Assembly: GCA_001603145.1 (NCBI GenBank)
Contig: LVBI01000042.1
Location: 1-64,000, forward strand
Direction of reading: 5' to 3'
DNA length: 64,000 nucleotides
DNA from: Spirochaetales bacterium Spiro_07
Lineage (GTDB): Bacteria; Spirochaetota; Spirochaetia; Treponematales; Treponemataceae
Part shown: positions 1-10,670 of the stretch, piece after piece
Numbering within the stretch: position 1 is the first letter of the stretch
Layout of the letters: every line of letters begins with the position of its first letter
Program-made: the position numbers and the translations under genes
Notes under the pieces: model-generated
The model's database searches: none
What the model saw: the letters and a program-made list of their open reading frames with translations, nothing else
What the model was told of the DNA's origin: nothing

Positions 1-240
1 CCGTGCCGGAAAAGTTCTTTTCGCAAAAGCATAATATTAAATTACAGTTTATTCAGCGAAAAGCGTCGCTTTTTGCTTTCGCAAAAACCGACAGTCTTTG
101 CAAAAGTAGGCTTTGTGCACCCGTTACAAGTTTGTGCTCCGCACAAACTTGGTCGTTTCGCTAGATTAGTCCATAATTGTAGATTAATCCAAAGGCGAAA
201 CACCCTTGCCGTTTCTCCAAATAAACTGTACATTTATAGC
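1..240. repeat. secA upstream region with dispersed hairpin repeat (copy A)
   Basis: No convincing gene lies here. Bases 81-215 hold one copy of a dispersed repeat seen again near 15.45, 16.9 and 43.5-43.76 kb. Its core is an 11-bp perfect stem (127-137 with 141-151, loop TCC). It is preceded by a TTGTGCA box and followed by a GATTA...GATTAATCC tail. The repeat ends about 25 bases before the chosen secA start, so it probably lies in the secA leader or promoter region. A second module around 81-95 (AAAACCGACAG) also recurs near 43.5 kb. Confidence 0.6.
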
Positions 241-2997
241 ATGAGTATACTTGACAGTGTTTTTACCGCCATTTTCGGTTCAAAGAAAGAGCGGGATTTA
301 AAAGAGCTATTACCAATTGTTGAAAAAATCAATGAAAAAGAATCTTGGGCAAAGAGCCTTTCAGCAGAAGATTTTCCGAAGCAGACAGCGCTTTTTAAAG
401 AAAGGCTGAAGAACGGCGAAACGCTCGAATCGCTTATACCAGAAGCATTTGCGCTTGCACGCGAGGCAGCTTCGCGGCTTTTGGGCGAGCGGCCTTATGA
501 TACGCAGCTTATGGGCGCAATCGTCCTTAATGCGGGCAAGATTGCCGAGCTTAAGACTGGCGAAGGCAAGACGCTCATGACTGTTCCGGCCGCATATTTG
601 AATGCGCTTACAGGCAAAGGCGTTCATGTCATCACGGTAAACGATTATCTTGCAGAGCGCAACGCCGAATGGATGCGCCCTGTCTACGAATATCTCGGCG
701 TTTCAGTCGGCACGATTCTTACGAGCATGGACAATGACGCAAGAAAAATCGCCTATGACTGCGACATCACTTATGGTACGAACAACGAATTCGGCTTCGA
801 TTACCTTCGCGACAACATGAAGTTTATCGAACCAAAGGTTCAGCGCGGCTTTGCATATTGTATCATTGATGAAATTGACTCAATCTTGATTGATGAAGCG
901 AGAACGCCGCTCATCATTTCAGGTCAAGGCGAAGACGACACTTTCAAATATCACGAAGTTGACAAATATGTTTCTCAGCTTGAAGAAGTTAAGAAAGACC
1001 CCGAAACAGATGATTATCCTGACGAAGCACAGGGACAGGTTGTAGTCGGTGATTACAAGCTCAACGAAAAGAGCAAGAGCGTTTCTTTTACAGATCAGGG
1101 TATGCTTCACATCGAAGAAATCTTGAAGAAGCACAATCTCATAAACGGCAGTCTTTTTGATGAAGAAAACTTCGAATACATACACTACTTTACGCAGGCT
1201 GTGCGCGCACACGAGCTTTACAAAATCGATGTAGATTATGTCGTAAAAGACCGTGCAGTTCAGATTGTAGACGAATTTACTGGCCGCATTCTAGAAGGCC
1301 GCCGCTACGGTGACGGGCTTCATCAGGCAATCGAAGCTAAAGAGCATATCAGAATTGCACAGCGCAGCCGCACGATGGCCACAATCACGTTCCAGAATTT
1401 CTTCAGAATGTACAGCAAGCTTTCGGGCATGACTGGTACGGCCGACACCGAAGCAGTTGAATTCAACAAGATTTACAACCTTGATGTTGTAGTTGTTCCG
1501 ACACACAAGCCGGTTGCGCGTGTTGACGAAAACGATGAAATCTATCTGAATGAAGACGACAAATGGAATGCAATCTGCAACGAAATCGAAGCAGTTCATA
1601 AAAAAGGCCAGCCGATTCTTGTCGGCACAATCTCAATTGAAAAGTCTGAACACCTTTCTGCACTGCTTACAAGGCGCGGCATAAGGCACGAAGTCTTGAA
1701 CGCCAAGAACCACGCCCGCGAAGCTTTGATTATCGCAGAAGCCGGTGCAAAAGGCGCTGTAACTATCGCGACGAACATGGCAGGCCGCGGTACAGACATC
1801 AAGCTCGGCGGCAACCCGGAATTCAGGGCACAGAAGCGCGCCGGAACAGAAGCCACGCCGGAACAGTATGCGGCAGCTCTTCAGATTGAGAAAGAACAAT
1901 GGAAGAAAGACTATGAAGAAGTAAAATCGCTCGGCGGTCTTTACGTTATCGGCACGGAACGGCACGAGAGCCGCCGTATCGACAATCAGCTGCGCGGACG
2001 TTCTGGCCGTCAGGGTGACCCTGGCCGCAGTAAGTTCTTCATTTCAACAGACGATGATTTGATGCGCCTTTTCGGCGGCGAACGTCTCAAGAGCATGATG
2101 CAGAGAATCGGTATGCAACCGGGCGAGCCTATCTATCATCCGTGGCTCAGCAAGACAATCGAAAACGCCCAGAAAAAGGTTGAAGAGCGCAACTTTGAAA
2201 TCCGAAAGCATTTGCTCGAATATGACGACGTGCTTAACGAGCAGCGCACTTTCATTTATCAGCAGAGAGACGACATTATTGCAGACAATCAGCTTACAAA
2301 GCGCATTATGCAGACAGCAAGCGAAACAATCGAAGATTATGTCGACGAATACATGCACGAACTGCGCAAGAACACAAACGCTTTTGCGGTTTTGCTTGAC
2401 AAGATTAAGAAAACGTTCGGGCTTTCGCTTCAGCTTGACAATGCTGCAATTGCAAACGGCAAAGACGAAGAAAAGCTTATCGATGAAATAGTCGAAAAAA
2501 TGCGTCAGGACTTGCAGGAAAAAGAGCTGCTTGTCGGCACGGCAAACATGAACATGTTCATCAGGTCGCTCTACATTCAGGCAATTGACCGCAAGTGGCT
2601 TGACCATCTTGAGACGCTTGAAACTTTGCGCGAGTCTGTGCATCTGCGCTCTTACGGCGAGAAGAATCCACTTACTGAATACAAAATCGATGGCTTCAAC
2701 ATTTTCTATAACATGCTTGATGAAATCAGGCTTGACACAGCATCAAAAGTGTTCCGCGTAAAAGTTCAAGTTGCGCATGAAGGCGAAGAACGCCGTCCGC
2801 GCGAACAGCACATCAACATGAACGCGCAGCATCAGTCTTCTGGTGCTTTCGGCGGTGCTCAGAACGGCGGTTCTGTAATGGGCGGTGCATCTAAACCAGA
2901 AAACGCACAATATGTGCGCACAACACCGAAAGTAGGCAGAAATGACCCGTGTCCGTGCGGTTCAGGCAAAAAATACAAGCATTGCTGCGGCAGGTAA
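241..2997 (+). CDS. secA: Preprotein translocase ATPase SecA
   Basis: This is the motor ATPase that drives unfolded preproteins through SecYEG. The product is 918 residues, normal for SecA. Walker A is TGEGKT at about residues 106-111 and Walker B is DEID at about 210-213. The helicase-like second nucleotide-binding domain shows AGRGTDI and the [10 protein letters not shown] motif. The C-terminus is the zinc-binding SEC-C tail with C904, C906, C915 and C916, used in other bacteria to bind SecB or ribosomes. The frame is open upstream to base 73, but that extension reads through a repeat. The ATG at 241 (MSILDSVF) matches the usual SecA N-terminus. plsC follows within 20 bases, so the two are probably cotranscribed. 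Confidence 0.97.
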   Translation: MSILDSVFTAIFGSKKERDLKELLPIVEKINEKESWAKSLSAEDFPKQTALFKERLKNGETLESLIPEAFALAREAASRLLGERPYDTQLMGAIVLNAGKIAELKTGEGKTLMTVPAAYLNALTGKGVHVITVNDYLAERNAEWMRPVYEYLGVSVGTILTSMDNDARKIAYDCDITYGTNNEFGFDYLRDNMKFIEPKVQRGFAYCIIDEIDSILIDEARTPLIISGQGEDDTFKYHEVDKYVSQLEEVKKDPETDDYPDEAQGQVVVGDYKLNEKSKSVSFTDQGMLHIEEILKKHNLINGSLFDEENFEYIHYFTQAVRAHELYKIDVDYVVKDRAVQIVDEFTGRILEGRRYGDGLHQAIEAKEHIRIAQRSRTMATITFQNFFRMYSKLSGMTGTADTEAVEFNKIYNLDVVVVPTHKPVARVDENDEIYLNEDDKWNAICNEIEAVHKKGQPILVGTISIEKSEHLSALLTRRGIRHEVLNAKNHAREALIIAEAGAKGAVTIATNMAGRGTDIKLGGNPEFRAQKRAGTEATPEQYAAALQIEKEQWKKDYEEVKSLGGLYVIGTERHESRRIDNQLRGRSGRQGDPGRSKFFISTDDDLMRLFGGERLKSMMQRIGMQPGEPIYHPWLSKTIENAQKKVEERNFEIRKHLLEYDDVLNEQRTFIYQQRDDIIADNQLTKRIMQTASETIEDYVDEYMHELRKNTNAFAVLLDKIKKTFGLSLQLDNAAIANGKDEEKLIDEIVEKMRQDLQEKELLVGTANMNMFIRSLYIQAIDRKWLDHLETLETLRESVHLRSYGEKNPLTEYKIDGFNIFYNMLDEIRLDTASKVFRVKVQVAHEGEERRPREQHINMNAQHQSSGAFGGAQNGGSVMGGASKPENAQYVRTTPKVGRNDPCPCGSGKKYKHCCGR

Positions 2998-3013
2998 AGG
3001 AGATACAGAAGCG

Positions 3014-3775
3014 ATGGATCTTAAGTCTTTTTGGGTGTTTTTCAGAGTCGGGCTTACAATTGTGTTCCGCAGCAAATCTTTGCGGCAGGCAAAAAAGTTT
3101 GACAAGCAAGGCAAAGTCAAGGAACGCGACGCTATCGTCTATGACAAGGCGCACAACTGGAGCCGCGAGCTTTTCGACAGAATCCTTAAAGGCGTGAACG
3201 TCACTGTTCACGGGCTTGAAAACGTGCCAAGAGACCGTGCAGTTGTATTCATCGGAAACCATCAAGGCTATCTCGATATTCCGCTGCTGCTCGGCTTTGT
3301 AGACAAGCAGATTGCGTTTATTGCAAAAGCTGAAATCTTGAAAGTACCTGTACTTTCAGCATGGATGAAGCTCATGCAGTGCACGTTTCTTGTGCGTTCA
3401 AGCCCGCGCCAGTCTATCGAAGCAATGAACGAAGCCATAAAGAACGTGGAAAAAGGCTATTCGCTTGTAATTTTTCCTGAAGGTCACAGAAGCAAGGGCG
3501 GCCCGATGAAAGAGCTGAAACCGGGCAGCTTTAAGCTTGCATATAAATCCGGGGCGCCGATTGTTCCGTTCACAATTGACGGCTCTTTCCGCATTTTTGA
3601 AGAGAACGGCATTCAGCCAGGCGACGTAACGTTGACGATTCATCCGCCGATCTACATTGACGGCATGGACAAGGAGCAGCAAAAAGAGATTCCGGCCAAA
3701 GTACAGAAAATAGTTGCCTCTGCTCTGCCACCAGCACAAAAACCGCTGGCGATAGAACAAAGTTCAGCAGAATAA
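3014..3775 (+). CDS. plsC: 1-acyl-sn-glycerol-3-phosphate acyltransferase (PlsC family)
   Basis: The family transfers an acyl chain to lysophosphatidic acid, giving phosphatidic acid at the membrane. The catalytic HX4D motif is NHQGYLD (H83, D88), and the glycerol-phosphate-binding motif is FPEGHRS near 154-160, with His where Thr is more usual. The length, 253 residues, fits bacterial PlsC. The ATG at 3014 is preceded by AAAGGAG at about 2996-3002, which overlaps the secA stop codon, so translation of the pair may be coupled. The frame is open further upstream inside secA, but that part has no ribosome site. Substrate preference cannot be read from the sequence. Confidence 0.88.
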   Translation: MDLKSFWVFFRVGLTIVFRSKSLRQAKKFDKQGKVKERDAIVYDKAHNWSRELFDRILKGVNVTVHGLENVPRDRAVVFIGNHQGYLDIPLLLGFVDKQIAFIAKAEILKVPVLSAWMKLMQCTFLVRSSPRQSIEAMNEAIKNVEKGYSLVIFPEGHRSKGGPMKELKPGSFKLAYKSGAPIVPFTIDGSFRIFEENGIQPGDVTLTIHPPIYIDGMDKEQQKEIPAKVQKIVASALPPAQKPLAIEQSSAE

Positions 3776-3817
3776 CTGATAACGAAACAGCCTGCCAGAA
3801 GCTTTTAGATACGGTCA

Positions 3818-3859
3818 CTGAGCGTAGTCGAAGTGACCATTATGCTTCGACTCCGCTCA
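3818..3859. terminator. Inverted repeat between convergent plsC and helicase genes
   Basis: Two 16-base arms (3818-3833 and 3844-3859) pair with a single mismatch around a 10-base loop. The arms read CTGAGCGTAGTCGAAG and its near complement. There is no T-tract, so it may be a bidirectional 3'-end stem-loop or a REP-like repeat rather than a classical intrinsic terminator. Confidence 0.5.
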
Positions 3860-3896
3860 GCAACCATGCTTAGACATCGCGGTTGATGGCATTTTC

Positions 3897-6476
3897 TCAC
3901 TCATAAAGCGTATGCAGCTTGCGGTAAATTGAGTTCAGCTTGTCTTTCTGCTCGTCGCTCAAGCTCAAATTTTCGGTGCTGTCGTCAATCAGCGTTTCAA
4001 GGCTTGAAAGGCTCTCGCTCAAAGCTGTTGAAAAATTCGTGCAGATTTTGAACCAATAAGTGCCGTTGCCGTCCGTAAAAAGAGTGATAAAGCCCAGCTC
4101 TTTGCTCTTTTCTTTGGCAACCATAACCTTGAACACAAAATCAAGCGATTCAATCAGCTCGTCGGGCTGCTCAGCCACATGATAAGAAAGCTTCTTCGGC
4201 CATTTTTTGTCGCCCGGCACAAGCTCCATCATTCCGGCTATTTTGATTACGCGGTCAAGACGCTCGCCTGCAAGAATCTTGTAATTAGACTTGCCCTTAT
4301 AGACAATTACGCGTGTCTTTATCGCGCCAATCTGAGAAAGATAAGAGCCGTCAACTTCAGGAATTTCCGGCAAAATTGCAAGCAGCTTCTTAAGCGGAAT
4401 TATCGCTTGCTTTTTGCCCTTTACCTTTTCAATTTCAAAGCGCTGGCCGCAAATCATAAGCGAATTCTCATCAGCCTGCTCTTTTTTCTTGTTCTTGTCA
4501 GATTTTTTCTCAACTTTTGAAGCTTCTCTTTCAGCGTTGCGTTCAGCCTTTCTTGAACCACCCTTGCCGGGCTTATTGCCAAGAAGCGAGCGTTCAAGCG
4601 ACGGGTCTATGCGCTGCAGGATGTCTTTTGACAAAGGCGAAACAGACATTGCGAACATCCGGCTCGTGCGCACAATTTCGCCTGCAACAATGAACAAAGG
4701 CTCTGAACGGAACATGCTTGAACCAGGGTGAATCTGAATATTTTCAGCTGTAAGGCTTCTGTAATTTTCGCGCCTTTCGCGCACGCAGACAAACTGAATC
4801 ATGCCGGTTGCGACGCAAGTCAGATAATCATCCATTGAGCCGCCGGAAAGCACAGGAATGCCCAAATCAGAGACAATCTGCTCAAGCTGCACCTTTATGT
4901 TTGCAATTTCAGCCATAACGCGTTCGTCAAGATAATTCTTCTTGCAGAAAGATTCTGGCTTTGTAGATTGCAAATAAGAGCGGAAAATCCTCAAATAAGA
5001 AACGAAGTCGCCTTTCGGGTCTCTGAAAGCATGGTGCGCAGCCCTTGCGTCCATTTCTTCGCCCGGCGGCAGCACGAACGGAGACTGCGCCGAAAGGAAT
5101 GCCGCCGCTATAAGCACATCCTCAACAACATTCGGATAATGCAAAATGGCTTCTACAATTATGCGGCTTTGGCGCGGCAGCAACGGAAATTCGACCATCA
5201 GCTTGCCGATTGACGAAAGCGTATGGTCTTCGTTAAGAGCTTTGAGCATGTTCAGTGTCTCAATTGCACCGCGCAAGCCTTCACGGTTAGGCGGCGAAAT
5301 AAAGTCAAACTGCTCAAAATCAAATATACCGAGTTCCGACATGCGGAGCACTACTTCAGACAAGTCTGTTCTGTAAATCTCTTCGGTTGTGTACATCGGG
5401 CGCAGCTCAAAGTCTTTGCGGCCATAAAGACGGTAGCAAGTTCCTGCCTGCGTGCGTCCGGCGCGGCCTTTGCGCTGGTTGCAAGACGCCTTAGAAACAG
5501 CACATTCATTCAAGCTTGAAGTGAACGTCTTTGGGCTGTAAAAATTGAGCTTTGCAAGTCCAGAATCAATTACAGAAGTTATGCCTTGAATCGTAACGCT
5601 CGTTTCAGCGATGTTTGTCGAGAGCACAACCTTCTTTTTGCCGAAAGGAGCTTTGTCAAAAACACGTTCCTGTTCTTCTTTTGCAAGCCTTCCGTAAAGC
5701 GGAACAAGGTGAAGTCTTCGTGCAAATTGTGTATGTGTAAGATATTTTAGACAATCTTTAATAATTTTTTCACCAGGTAAGAAAACCAAGCAATCACCAG
5801 GGTCGTTGTTTGCAAGAATGCGCCCAATCGTTGAGCTTATCTTTGAAAGCAAAACCTCGCTCGAAGCTTCACTCTGCGTTGAAGCGGGTATTTCGGGCGG
5901 ATCATACACAACAGTAACCGGATAAGTAACAGTGTCAATCGTAACAATCGGGCAGTTGTCGAAATAGCGCGAAAAAAGCTCGGTATTCATCGTCGCAGAA
6001 GAAACTATAATCTTAAAGTCTTTCCTTTCGCGGGCAACGCGCTTCAAAAGGCCAAGCACAAAATCGATGTTCAAGCTCCGTTCGTGCGCCTCATCAACCA
6101 TAACGACAGAATATTTGCTCATCCACGGGTCAAGTTTCATTTCTTGAAGCAAGATGCCGTCAGTCATAATCTTTATCTTTGTGGTCAAATCAGTCTTGTC
6201 TTCAAAGCGCATCTTGTAGCCAACAAGACCTGGGTAAGTTGTTCCAAGCTGTTTCGAAATAAATTCACTTACAGAAAGCGCGGCAATGCGTCTCGGCTGA
6301 GTAACCGCGATGATGCCGTTCTGCGAATAGCCTGCTTCATGCAAAATTACGGGCAGCTGCGTCGTCTTGCCCGAACCGGTCGGGCTTTCGACGATTATAA
6401 CCTGATTTTGAGAAAGCATATCAAGAATGCGCTGCTTTTGCTGATAAACAGGCAGGTTCATATATTCTTGTGTCAT
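3897..6476 (-). CDS. hrpA: DEAH-box ATP-dependent RNA helicase, HrpA-like
   Basis: This is a superfamily 2 DEAH helicase of 859 residues. Motif I is GSGKT (34-38), motif II DEAH (128-131), motif III SAT (160-162) and motif VI QRKGRAGR (334-341). Winged-helix and HA2 regions follow to about residue 560. A very Lys/Glu-rich linker lies at roughly 635-680, and a unique C-terminal domain follows. The protein is much shorter than E. coli HrpA, so the symbol marks the family rather than proven orthology. HrpA proteins are linked to mRNA processing and rescue of stalled ribosomes. It is convergent with plsC and divergent from ppdK. Confidence 0.85.
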   Translation of the reverse strand: MTQEYMNLPVYQQKQRILDMLSQNQVIIVESPTGSGKTTQLPVILHEAGYSQNGIIAVTQPRRIAALSVSEFISKQLGTTYPGLVGYKMRFEDKTDLTTKIKIMTDGILLQEMKLDPWMSKYSVVMVDEAHERSLNIDFVLGLLKRVARERKDFKIIVSSATMNTELFSRYFDNCPIVTIDTVTYPVTVVYDPPEIPASTQSEASSEVLLSKISSTIGRILANNDPGDCLVFLPGEKIIKDCLKYLTHTQFARRLHLVPLYGRLAKEEQERVFDKAPFGKKKVVLSTNIAETSVTIQGITSVIDSGLAKLNFYSPKTFTSSLNECAVSKASCNQRKGRAGRTQAGTCYRLYGRKDFELRPMYTTEEIYRTDLSEVVLRMSELGIFDFEQFDFISPPNREGLRGAIETLNMLKALNEDHTLSSIGKLMVEFPLLPRQSRIIVEAILHYPNVVEDVLIAAAFLSAQSPFVLPPGEEMDARAAHHAFRDPKGDFVSYLRIFRSYLQSTKPESFCKKNYLDERVMAEIANIKVQLEQIVSDLGIPVLSGGSMDDYLTCVATGMIQFVCVRERRENYRSLTAENIQIHPGSSMFRSEPLFIVAGEIVRTSRMFAMSVSPLSKDILQRIDPSLERSLLGNKPGKGGSRKAERNAEREASKVEKKSDKNKKKEQADENSLMICGQRFEIEKVKGKKQAIIPLKKLLAILPEIPEVDGSYLSQIGAIKTRVIVYKGKSNYKILAGERLDRVIKIAGMMELVPGDKKWPKKLSYHVAEQPDELIESLDFVFKVMVAKEKSKELGFITLFTDGNGTYWFKICTNFSTALSESLSSLETLIDDSTENLSLSDEQKDKLNSIYRKLHTLYE

Positions 6477-6922
6477 ATTTGTTCCTTAAAAAGTCTTATA
6501 TTCTCATATTGAAATATATTGTGAAATATATTGAAAAACTGAAATACAGAATGTTGAATTAAGTATATTGATAAACCTAAAACAAGTCAAATCTATAGAA
6601 GAAATTACCTAATTTTCAATTTTTTTTGTTATGTTGCAATTCAAATAATTGACAGGTCATTAAACTCAAGTTAAAATAGTACATTCTTACTTAAGAGAAT
6701 TTAAATTGCTTAATACGCAGATTGAGATGAATCTTAAATTTAGCTGAAAAATTTGCTGTATGTTATACAAACACAAAAAACTTGTATAAGCATCCTTTCT
6801 GCAAAAAGAAAAAGTGACGTTTTTAAAAGATTTTACGGTCTTCATGCAGCCTTTTGCCGTTCTACAGCAACCAAGGCAAAGCTGCAAAAAAAACGCTGCA
6901 CATCAATAAGGAGAACCACACA
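6477..6922 (+). promoter_or_regulatory. Intergenic region with ppdK promoter and long 5' leader
   Basis: The region is AT-rich and has no gene. A strong sigma-70-type promoter reads TTGACA (6649-6654), a 17-base spacer and TAAAAT (6672-6677). It would start transcription near 6684 and give a 5' leader of about 240 bases before ppdK. The leader contains a perfect 8-bp inverted repeat, TTATACAA/TTGTATAA (6763-6770 and 6782-6789). The ppdK ribosome site AAGGAG lies at 6908-6913. No known riboswitch was recognised. Confidence 0.7.
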
Positions 6923-9580
6923 ATGGCAGATGAAAAATTTGTCTACTTCTTCGGCAACGGAAAAGCTGAGGGAGATGCCGCCATGCGCGACAAATTAGGC
7001 GGAAAAGGTGCAAACCTTGCCGAAATGACTAACCTTGGAATTCCTGTACCACCGGGCTTTACAATTTCAACAGAAGTATGCAAACTCTTTTACGATAACA
7101 ACAAAACATACCCTGCAACACTGAAATCAGAAGTTGCTGCTAACCTTGCAAAGCTTGAAAAGACGCTCGGCAAAAAACTTGGCGATGAATCTGACCCGCT
7201 TTTAGTTTCAGTACGTTCTGGCGCTGCGCAGTCAATGCCTGGTATGATGGATACAATCCTCAACCTCGGCATGAACGACAAGGCCGTTCAAGGTCTTGCT
7301 TCAAAGACTGGCAACCCGCGCTTTGCATGGGATGCATACAGACGCTTCATTCAGATGTTCGGTGACGTTGCAATGGGCGTTCCATCAGATGAATTTGAAA
7401 GCGCTATCGACGAAATCAAAAAGGCCAAGGGCGTAAAGCTTGACACAGAACTTGACGCAAAAGACCTTGAGAAGCTCGTTTCAAACTATAAAGTAATCTA
7501 CAAAAAGCACACAGGCAACGATTTTCCGCAAGACCCGGTTGAGCAGATGTGGGGCGCAATCGACGCTGTTTTCGGCTCTTGGATGAACGAGCGCGCTATC
7601 AAATATAGACAGCTCAACAATATCCGCGGTCTTGCCGGTACAGCCGTAAACATTCAGTCTATGGTTTTCGGCAACTTCGGCGATGATTCAGGTACAGGCG
7701 TTTGTTTCAGCCGCGACCCTTCAACAGGCATAAACGAATTCTATGGCGAATATCTTATGAACGCACAGGGCGAAGACGTTGTAGCCGGTATCAGAACACC
7801 GGAAAAGATTACAAAGCTTGAAAAAGAAAACCCGAAAGTTTACAAGCAGCTTGTTGAAATCAGAAGTCGCCTTGAAAACCATTACCGCGATATGCAGGAC
7901 ATGGAATTCACTGTTCAGCAGGGCGAGCTTTTCATTCTTCAGACAAGAAACGGAAAGCGCACAGGACAGGCTGCCGTTAAATGTGCAGTCGACATGGTTG
8001 GCGAAAAGCTTATTACAAAAGAAGAAGCCATCATGCGCGTTGCACCGGAACAGATTGACCAGCTTCTTCACCCGATGATTGACGCGAAGGCAAAGAAAGC
8101 CGCAAAACCGCTTACAAAAGGCTTGAACGCTTCTCCTGGAGCTGCTTGCGGTCAGATTGTATACACAGCTGACGAAGCTGACCAGTGGACAAAGCAGGGC
8201 AAAAAAGTTGTGCTCGTCCGCAAAGAAACAAGCCCGGAAGACATTACAGGCATGGTTGTTTCTGAAGGTATCTTGACATCAACAGGCGGCATGACAAGCC
8301 ACGCAGCAGTTGTTGCCCGCGGTCTTGGCACACCTTGTGTCTGCGGTGCAAGCGAAGTCGTATTTATCGGCGACACAGTGCAGATTAACGGACAGACTTT
8401 CAAGCGCGGCGATTCAATCACAATCGACGGCTCAACAGGCGAAGTTTATGCAGGAACACTTCCGCTCATTTCACCTGAATTCAGCACGGAACTTACAACG
8501 TTCCTCTCTTGGTGTGATGATGTACGCGCTTCTTGCGTACGCGGCAACGTAAAGGGCTTCAAGGTCCGCGCAAACGCAGACCAGCCTGCCGACGCAAAGA
8601 ACGCATTCAAGTTCGGTGCAGAAGGTATCGGTCTTTGCCGTACAGAGCACATGTTCTTTGACGCAAAGAAGCTTATTCACTTTAGAGCAATGATTGCTTC
8701 TGACACACCAGAACAGAGAAAAGAAGCACTTTCTCACATTCTTCCGCTCCAGAGACAGGATTTCTTCGGTATTTTCGAGGCAATGAACGGAAAGGCTGTA
8801 ACAATCCGCCTTCTCGACCCACCGCTTCACGAATTTATTCCAAAGACAAAGGAAGAAACAGCAGAGCTTGCAGCCCACATGAACGTTGATGCTGCCGTTC
8901 TTACTGCAAAACTTGAAAAGCTGCACGAAATGAACCCGATGCTTGGTCACCGCGGCTGCCGCCTTGCAATCACATTCCCAGAGATTTACGAAACTCAGGT
9001 TGAAGCAATTGCACTAGCAGCAGCTGATTGTATCAAGAAGAACATTCCGGTTCACCCTGAAGTTATGATTCCAATCGTTTGTGATGATGACGAGCTTGCA
9101 ATTATCCGCAAGTCTTGCGAAAAAATCATGAAAGATGTATTCGAGCGCGAAAAGGTTGTATTCAACATCCGCATCGGTACAATGATTGAAGTTCCGCGCG
9201 CCGCACTTCTTGCAGGCAAAATCGCAAAGAACGCAGATTTCTTCAGCTTTGGTACAAACGACCTTACACAGATGACATTCGCATTCAGCCGCGACGATGC
9301 AGGCAAATTCCTTCCGACTTATCTCAACAAAGAGATTTTGCTTGACGATCCGTTCAAATCTCTCGACGAAGAAGGCGTTGGTCAGCTGATTCAGTTTGCG
9401 GCTACAAACGGCCGTGCTGTTAAGGCAGACTTGAAGCTCGGCATCTGCGGCGAACATGGCGGCGATCCGAAGACAATCGATTTCTGCTACCGCACAGGCT
9501 TGAACTACGTTTCTTGCTCACCATTCCGTGTGCCTGTTGCACGTCTTGCAGCAGCACAGGCGGTTATCAGAAACAAATAA
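6923..9580 (+). CDS. ppdK: Pyruvate, phosphate dikinase
   Basis: The enzyme interconverts pyruvate, ATP and Pi with PEP, AMP and PPi. In fermenters it often works in glycolysis with PPi or in gluconeogenesis. The product is 885 residues. It has an N-terminal ATP-grasp domain, a central phosphohistidine domain with GGMTSHAAVVARG (catalytic H460), and a C-terminal PEP/pyruvate barrel. The barrel shows GTNDLTQMTF and LGICGEHGGDP (C842 is the likely acid/base). The ATG at 6923 follows AAGGAG by 9 bases and gives MADEKFVYFF; an in-frame upstream extension is leader sequence. A strong terminator follows at 9607. Codon use looks like that of a highly expressed gene. Confidence 0.97.
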   Translation: MADEKFVYFFGNGKAEGDAAMRDKLGGKGANLAEMTNLGIPVPPGFTISTEVCKLFYDNNKTYPATLKSEVAANLAKLEKTLGKKLGDESDPLLVSVRSGAAQSMPGMMDTILNLGMNDKAVQGLASKTGNPRFAWDAYRRFIQMFGDVAMGVPSDEFESAIDEIKKAKGVKLDTELDAKDLEKLVSNYKVIYKKHTGNDFPQDPVEQMWGAIDAVFGSWMNERAIKYRQLNNIRGLAGTAVNIQSMVFGNFGDDSGTGVCFSRDPSTGINEFYGEYLMNAQGEDVVAGIRTPEKITKLEKENPKVYKQLVEIRSRLENHYRDMQDMEFTVQQGELFILQTRNGKRTGQAAVKCAVDMVGEKLITKEEAIMRVAPEQIDQLLHPMIDAKAKKAAKPLTKGLNASPGAACGQIVYTADEADQWTKQGKKVVLVRKETSPEDITGMVVSEGILTSTGGMTSHAAVVARGLGTPCVCGASEVVFIGDTVQINGQTFKRGDSITIDGSTGEVYAGTLPLISPEFSTELTTFLSWCDDVRASCVRGNVKGFKVRANADQPADAKNAFKFGAEGIGLCRTEHMFFDAKKLIHFRAMIASDTPEQRKEALSHILPLQRQDFFGIFEAMNGKAVTIRLLDPPLHEFIPKTKEETAELAAHMNVDAAVLTAKLEKLHEMNPMLGHRGCRLAITFPEIYETQVEAIALAAADCIKKNIPVHPEVMIPIVCDDDELAIIRKSCEKIMKDVFEREKVVFNIRIGTMIEVPRAALLAGKIAKNADFFSFGTNDLTQMTFAFSRDDAGKFLPTYLNKEILLDDPFKSLDEEGVGQLIQFAATNGRAVKADLKLGICGEHGGDPKTIDFCYRTGLNYVSCSPFRVPVARLAAAQAVIRNK

Positions 9581-9606
9581 CGGTATTGCGTTTTTGATTT
9601 GAAAGA

Positions 9607-9652
9607 GCTGCCTGAAAAGTTTAACAAAAGCTTTTCGGGCAGCATTTTTTTT
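9607..9652 (+). terminator. Intrinsic terminator after ppdK
   Basis: Arms of 13 bases (9607-9619 and 9631-9643, GCTGCCTGAAAAG and CTTTTCGGGCAGC) pair with one G-U. A run of eight Ts starts at 9645. The same GCTGCC stem motif is used in the terminator after glgC. Confidence 0.9.
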
Positions 9653-9707
9653 GTTATCATGTTGTTGTCATAAACCTGAGGCTACGGCACAAAAAAAGGA
9701 ATCTGCA

Positions 9708-10610
9708 ATGGGAAATCTTTTTGGAAACATTTTCGGAAAAAAATCTGCTGACAGCGCATCTGACAAGGCGCAGCCGCAAGAACAGCTTGACGGCAAGATT
9801 TCAGATGAAACATTAAGCAAAATAATCGAAGCGATTAAGACTGAAACTGAAACGCCTTGCATGAAGATTGTGCTTAAAGACGGCTCACCAAGCTTTGCGG
9901 GCAGCAAGCTCGGCGGTCTGCCCTACATTCCGCATGACGGAAATTTTCCGCTTGATTCTCAAGGCAAGCAGATGAAGCTTCTTGCACAGATTGACTGCAA
10001 AGACATAAGCTTGCAAGGCTTTCCGGCAAGCGGGCTGCTTCAATTTTTTGTGGCTTCAAACCGCCTTTTCGGGCTGAATACCGCCGCCCCCACTGAACAG
10101 ACCGGCTTTGCGGTACGCTATTATGAAACTGTTGACGCTACAGTAACCGAAGACGAGGTAAAATCAAAAGTAATCGCCGATGAAGACGCAAAGCCGAGGT
10201 TTCCGCTTAAAGGCGGCGCGTTTGCAATTGAGCTGCTGCCTGAAACCGACTTTATCTCAGCCGGCGATTTCCGCTTTGAGCAAATGCTTGCAGACAAAGC
10301 AAATGCGCTCTGCCCTAATTGCGGCATCAAATCGCTGTTTGATTTGACCGAAGAGCAGCAGCGTCAAATTTCAGACGCCTTTTCGGGCAGCGGCAGCAAA
10401 ATTTCGGGCTTTCCGCATTTTGCGCAAGACGACCCGCGCTGCGTTGCAGACAAGAACCTGCAAGGCTTTGAGACACTGCTTCTTCAGCTTGACAGCGATG
10501 ACGAGAACATCGTTTGGGGCGATTCTGGTACGGGCAATTTCTTTATAGAGCCGGCCATGCTTGCTGAATGCGACTTTTCAAGAGTGCTTTATAATTGGGA
10601 TTGCCTGTAA
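9708..10610 (+). CDS. DUF1963 (YwqG-like) protein
   Basis: The 300-residue product has the family's typical signatures: KLGGLPYIP near the N-terminal third, LLAQIDCKDI, FPHFAQDDPR, and a C-terminal LLLQLDSDD...WGDSGTGNFFI block. The fold is known from Bacillus YwqG, but no biochemical role is established. The ATG at 9708 is preceded by AAAGGA at 9695-9700. The first 40 residues are low-complexity with no clear signal peptide, so a cytoplasmic location is likely. It stands alone between the ppdK terminator and the convergent SGNH gene. Confidence 0.85.
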   Translation: MGNLFGNIFGKKSADSASDKAQPQEQLDGKISDETLSKIIEAIKTETETPCMKIVLKDGSPSFAGSKLGGLPYIPHDGNFPLDSQGKQMKLLAQIDCKDISLQGFPASGLLQFFVASNRLFGLNTAAPTEQTGFAVRYYETVDATVTEDEVKSKVIADEDAKPRFPLKGGAFAIELLPETDFISAGDFRFEQMLADKANALCPNCGIKSLFDLTEEQQRQISDAFSGSGSKISGFPHFAQDDPRCVADKNLQGFETLLLQLDSDDENIVWGDSGTGNFFIEPAMLAECDFSRVLYNWDCL

Positions 10611-10630
10611 GCCGGTAGTTTCAACCGTAA

Positions 10631-10660
10631 GATTGCCGGATCAAGCCCGGCAATGACACA
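10631..10660. repeat. REP-like hairpin (GATTGCCGG family)
   Basis: Perfect 8-bp arms ATTGCCGG (10632-10639) and CCGGCAAT (10647-10654), followed by GACAC, lie between two convergent genes. Related copies lie at 28948-28975 and 55076-55103, also between convergent genes. Confidence 0.6.
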
Positions 10661-10670
10661 ACACAAAAAA

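Noticed and set aside
2044-2643. 199-codon minus-strand frame inside secA
   Set aside because: It lies wholly within a well-supported conserved gene, is Cys/Phe-rich and has no family features.
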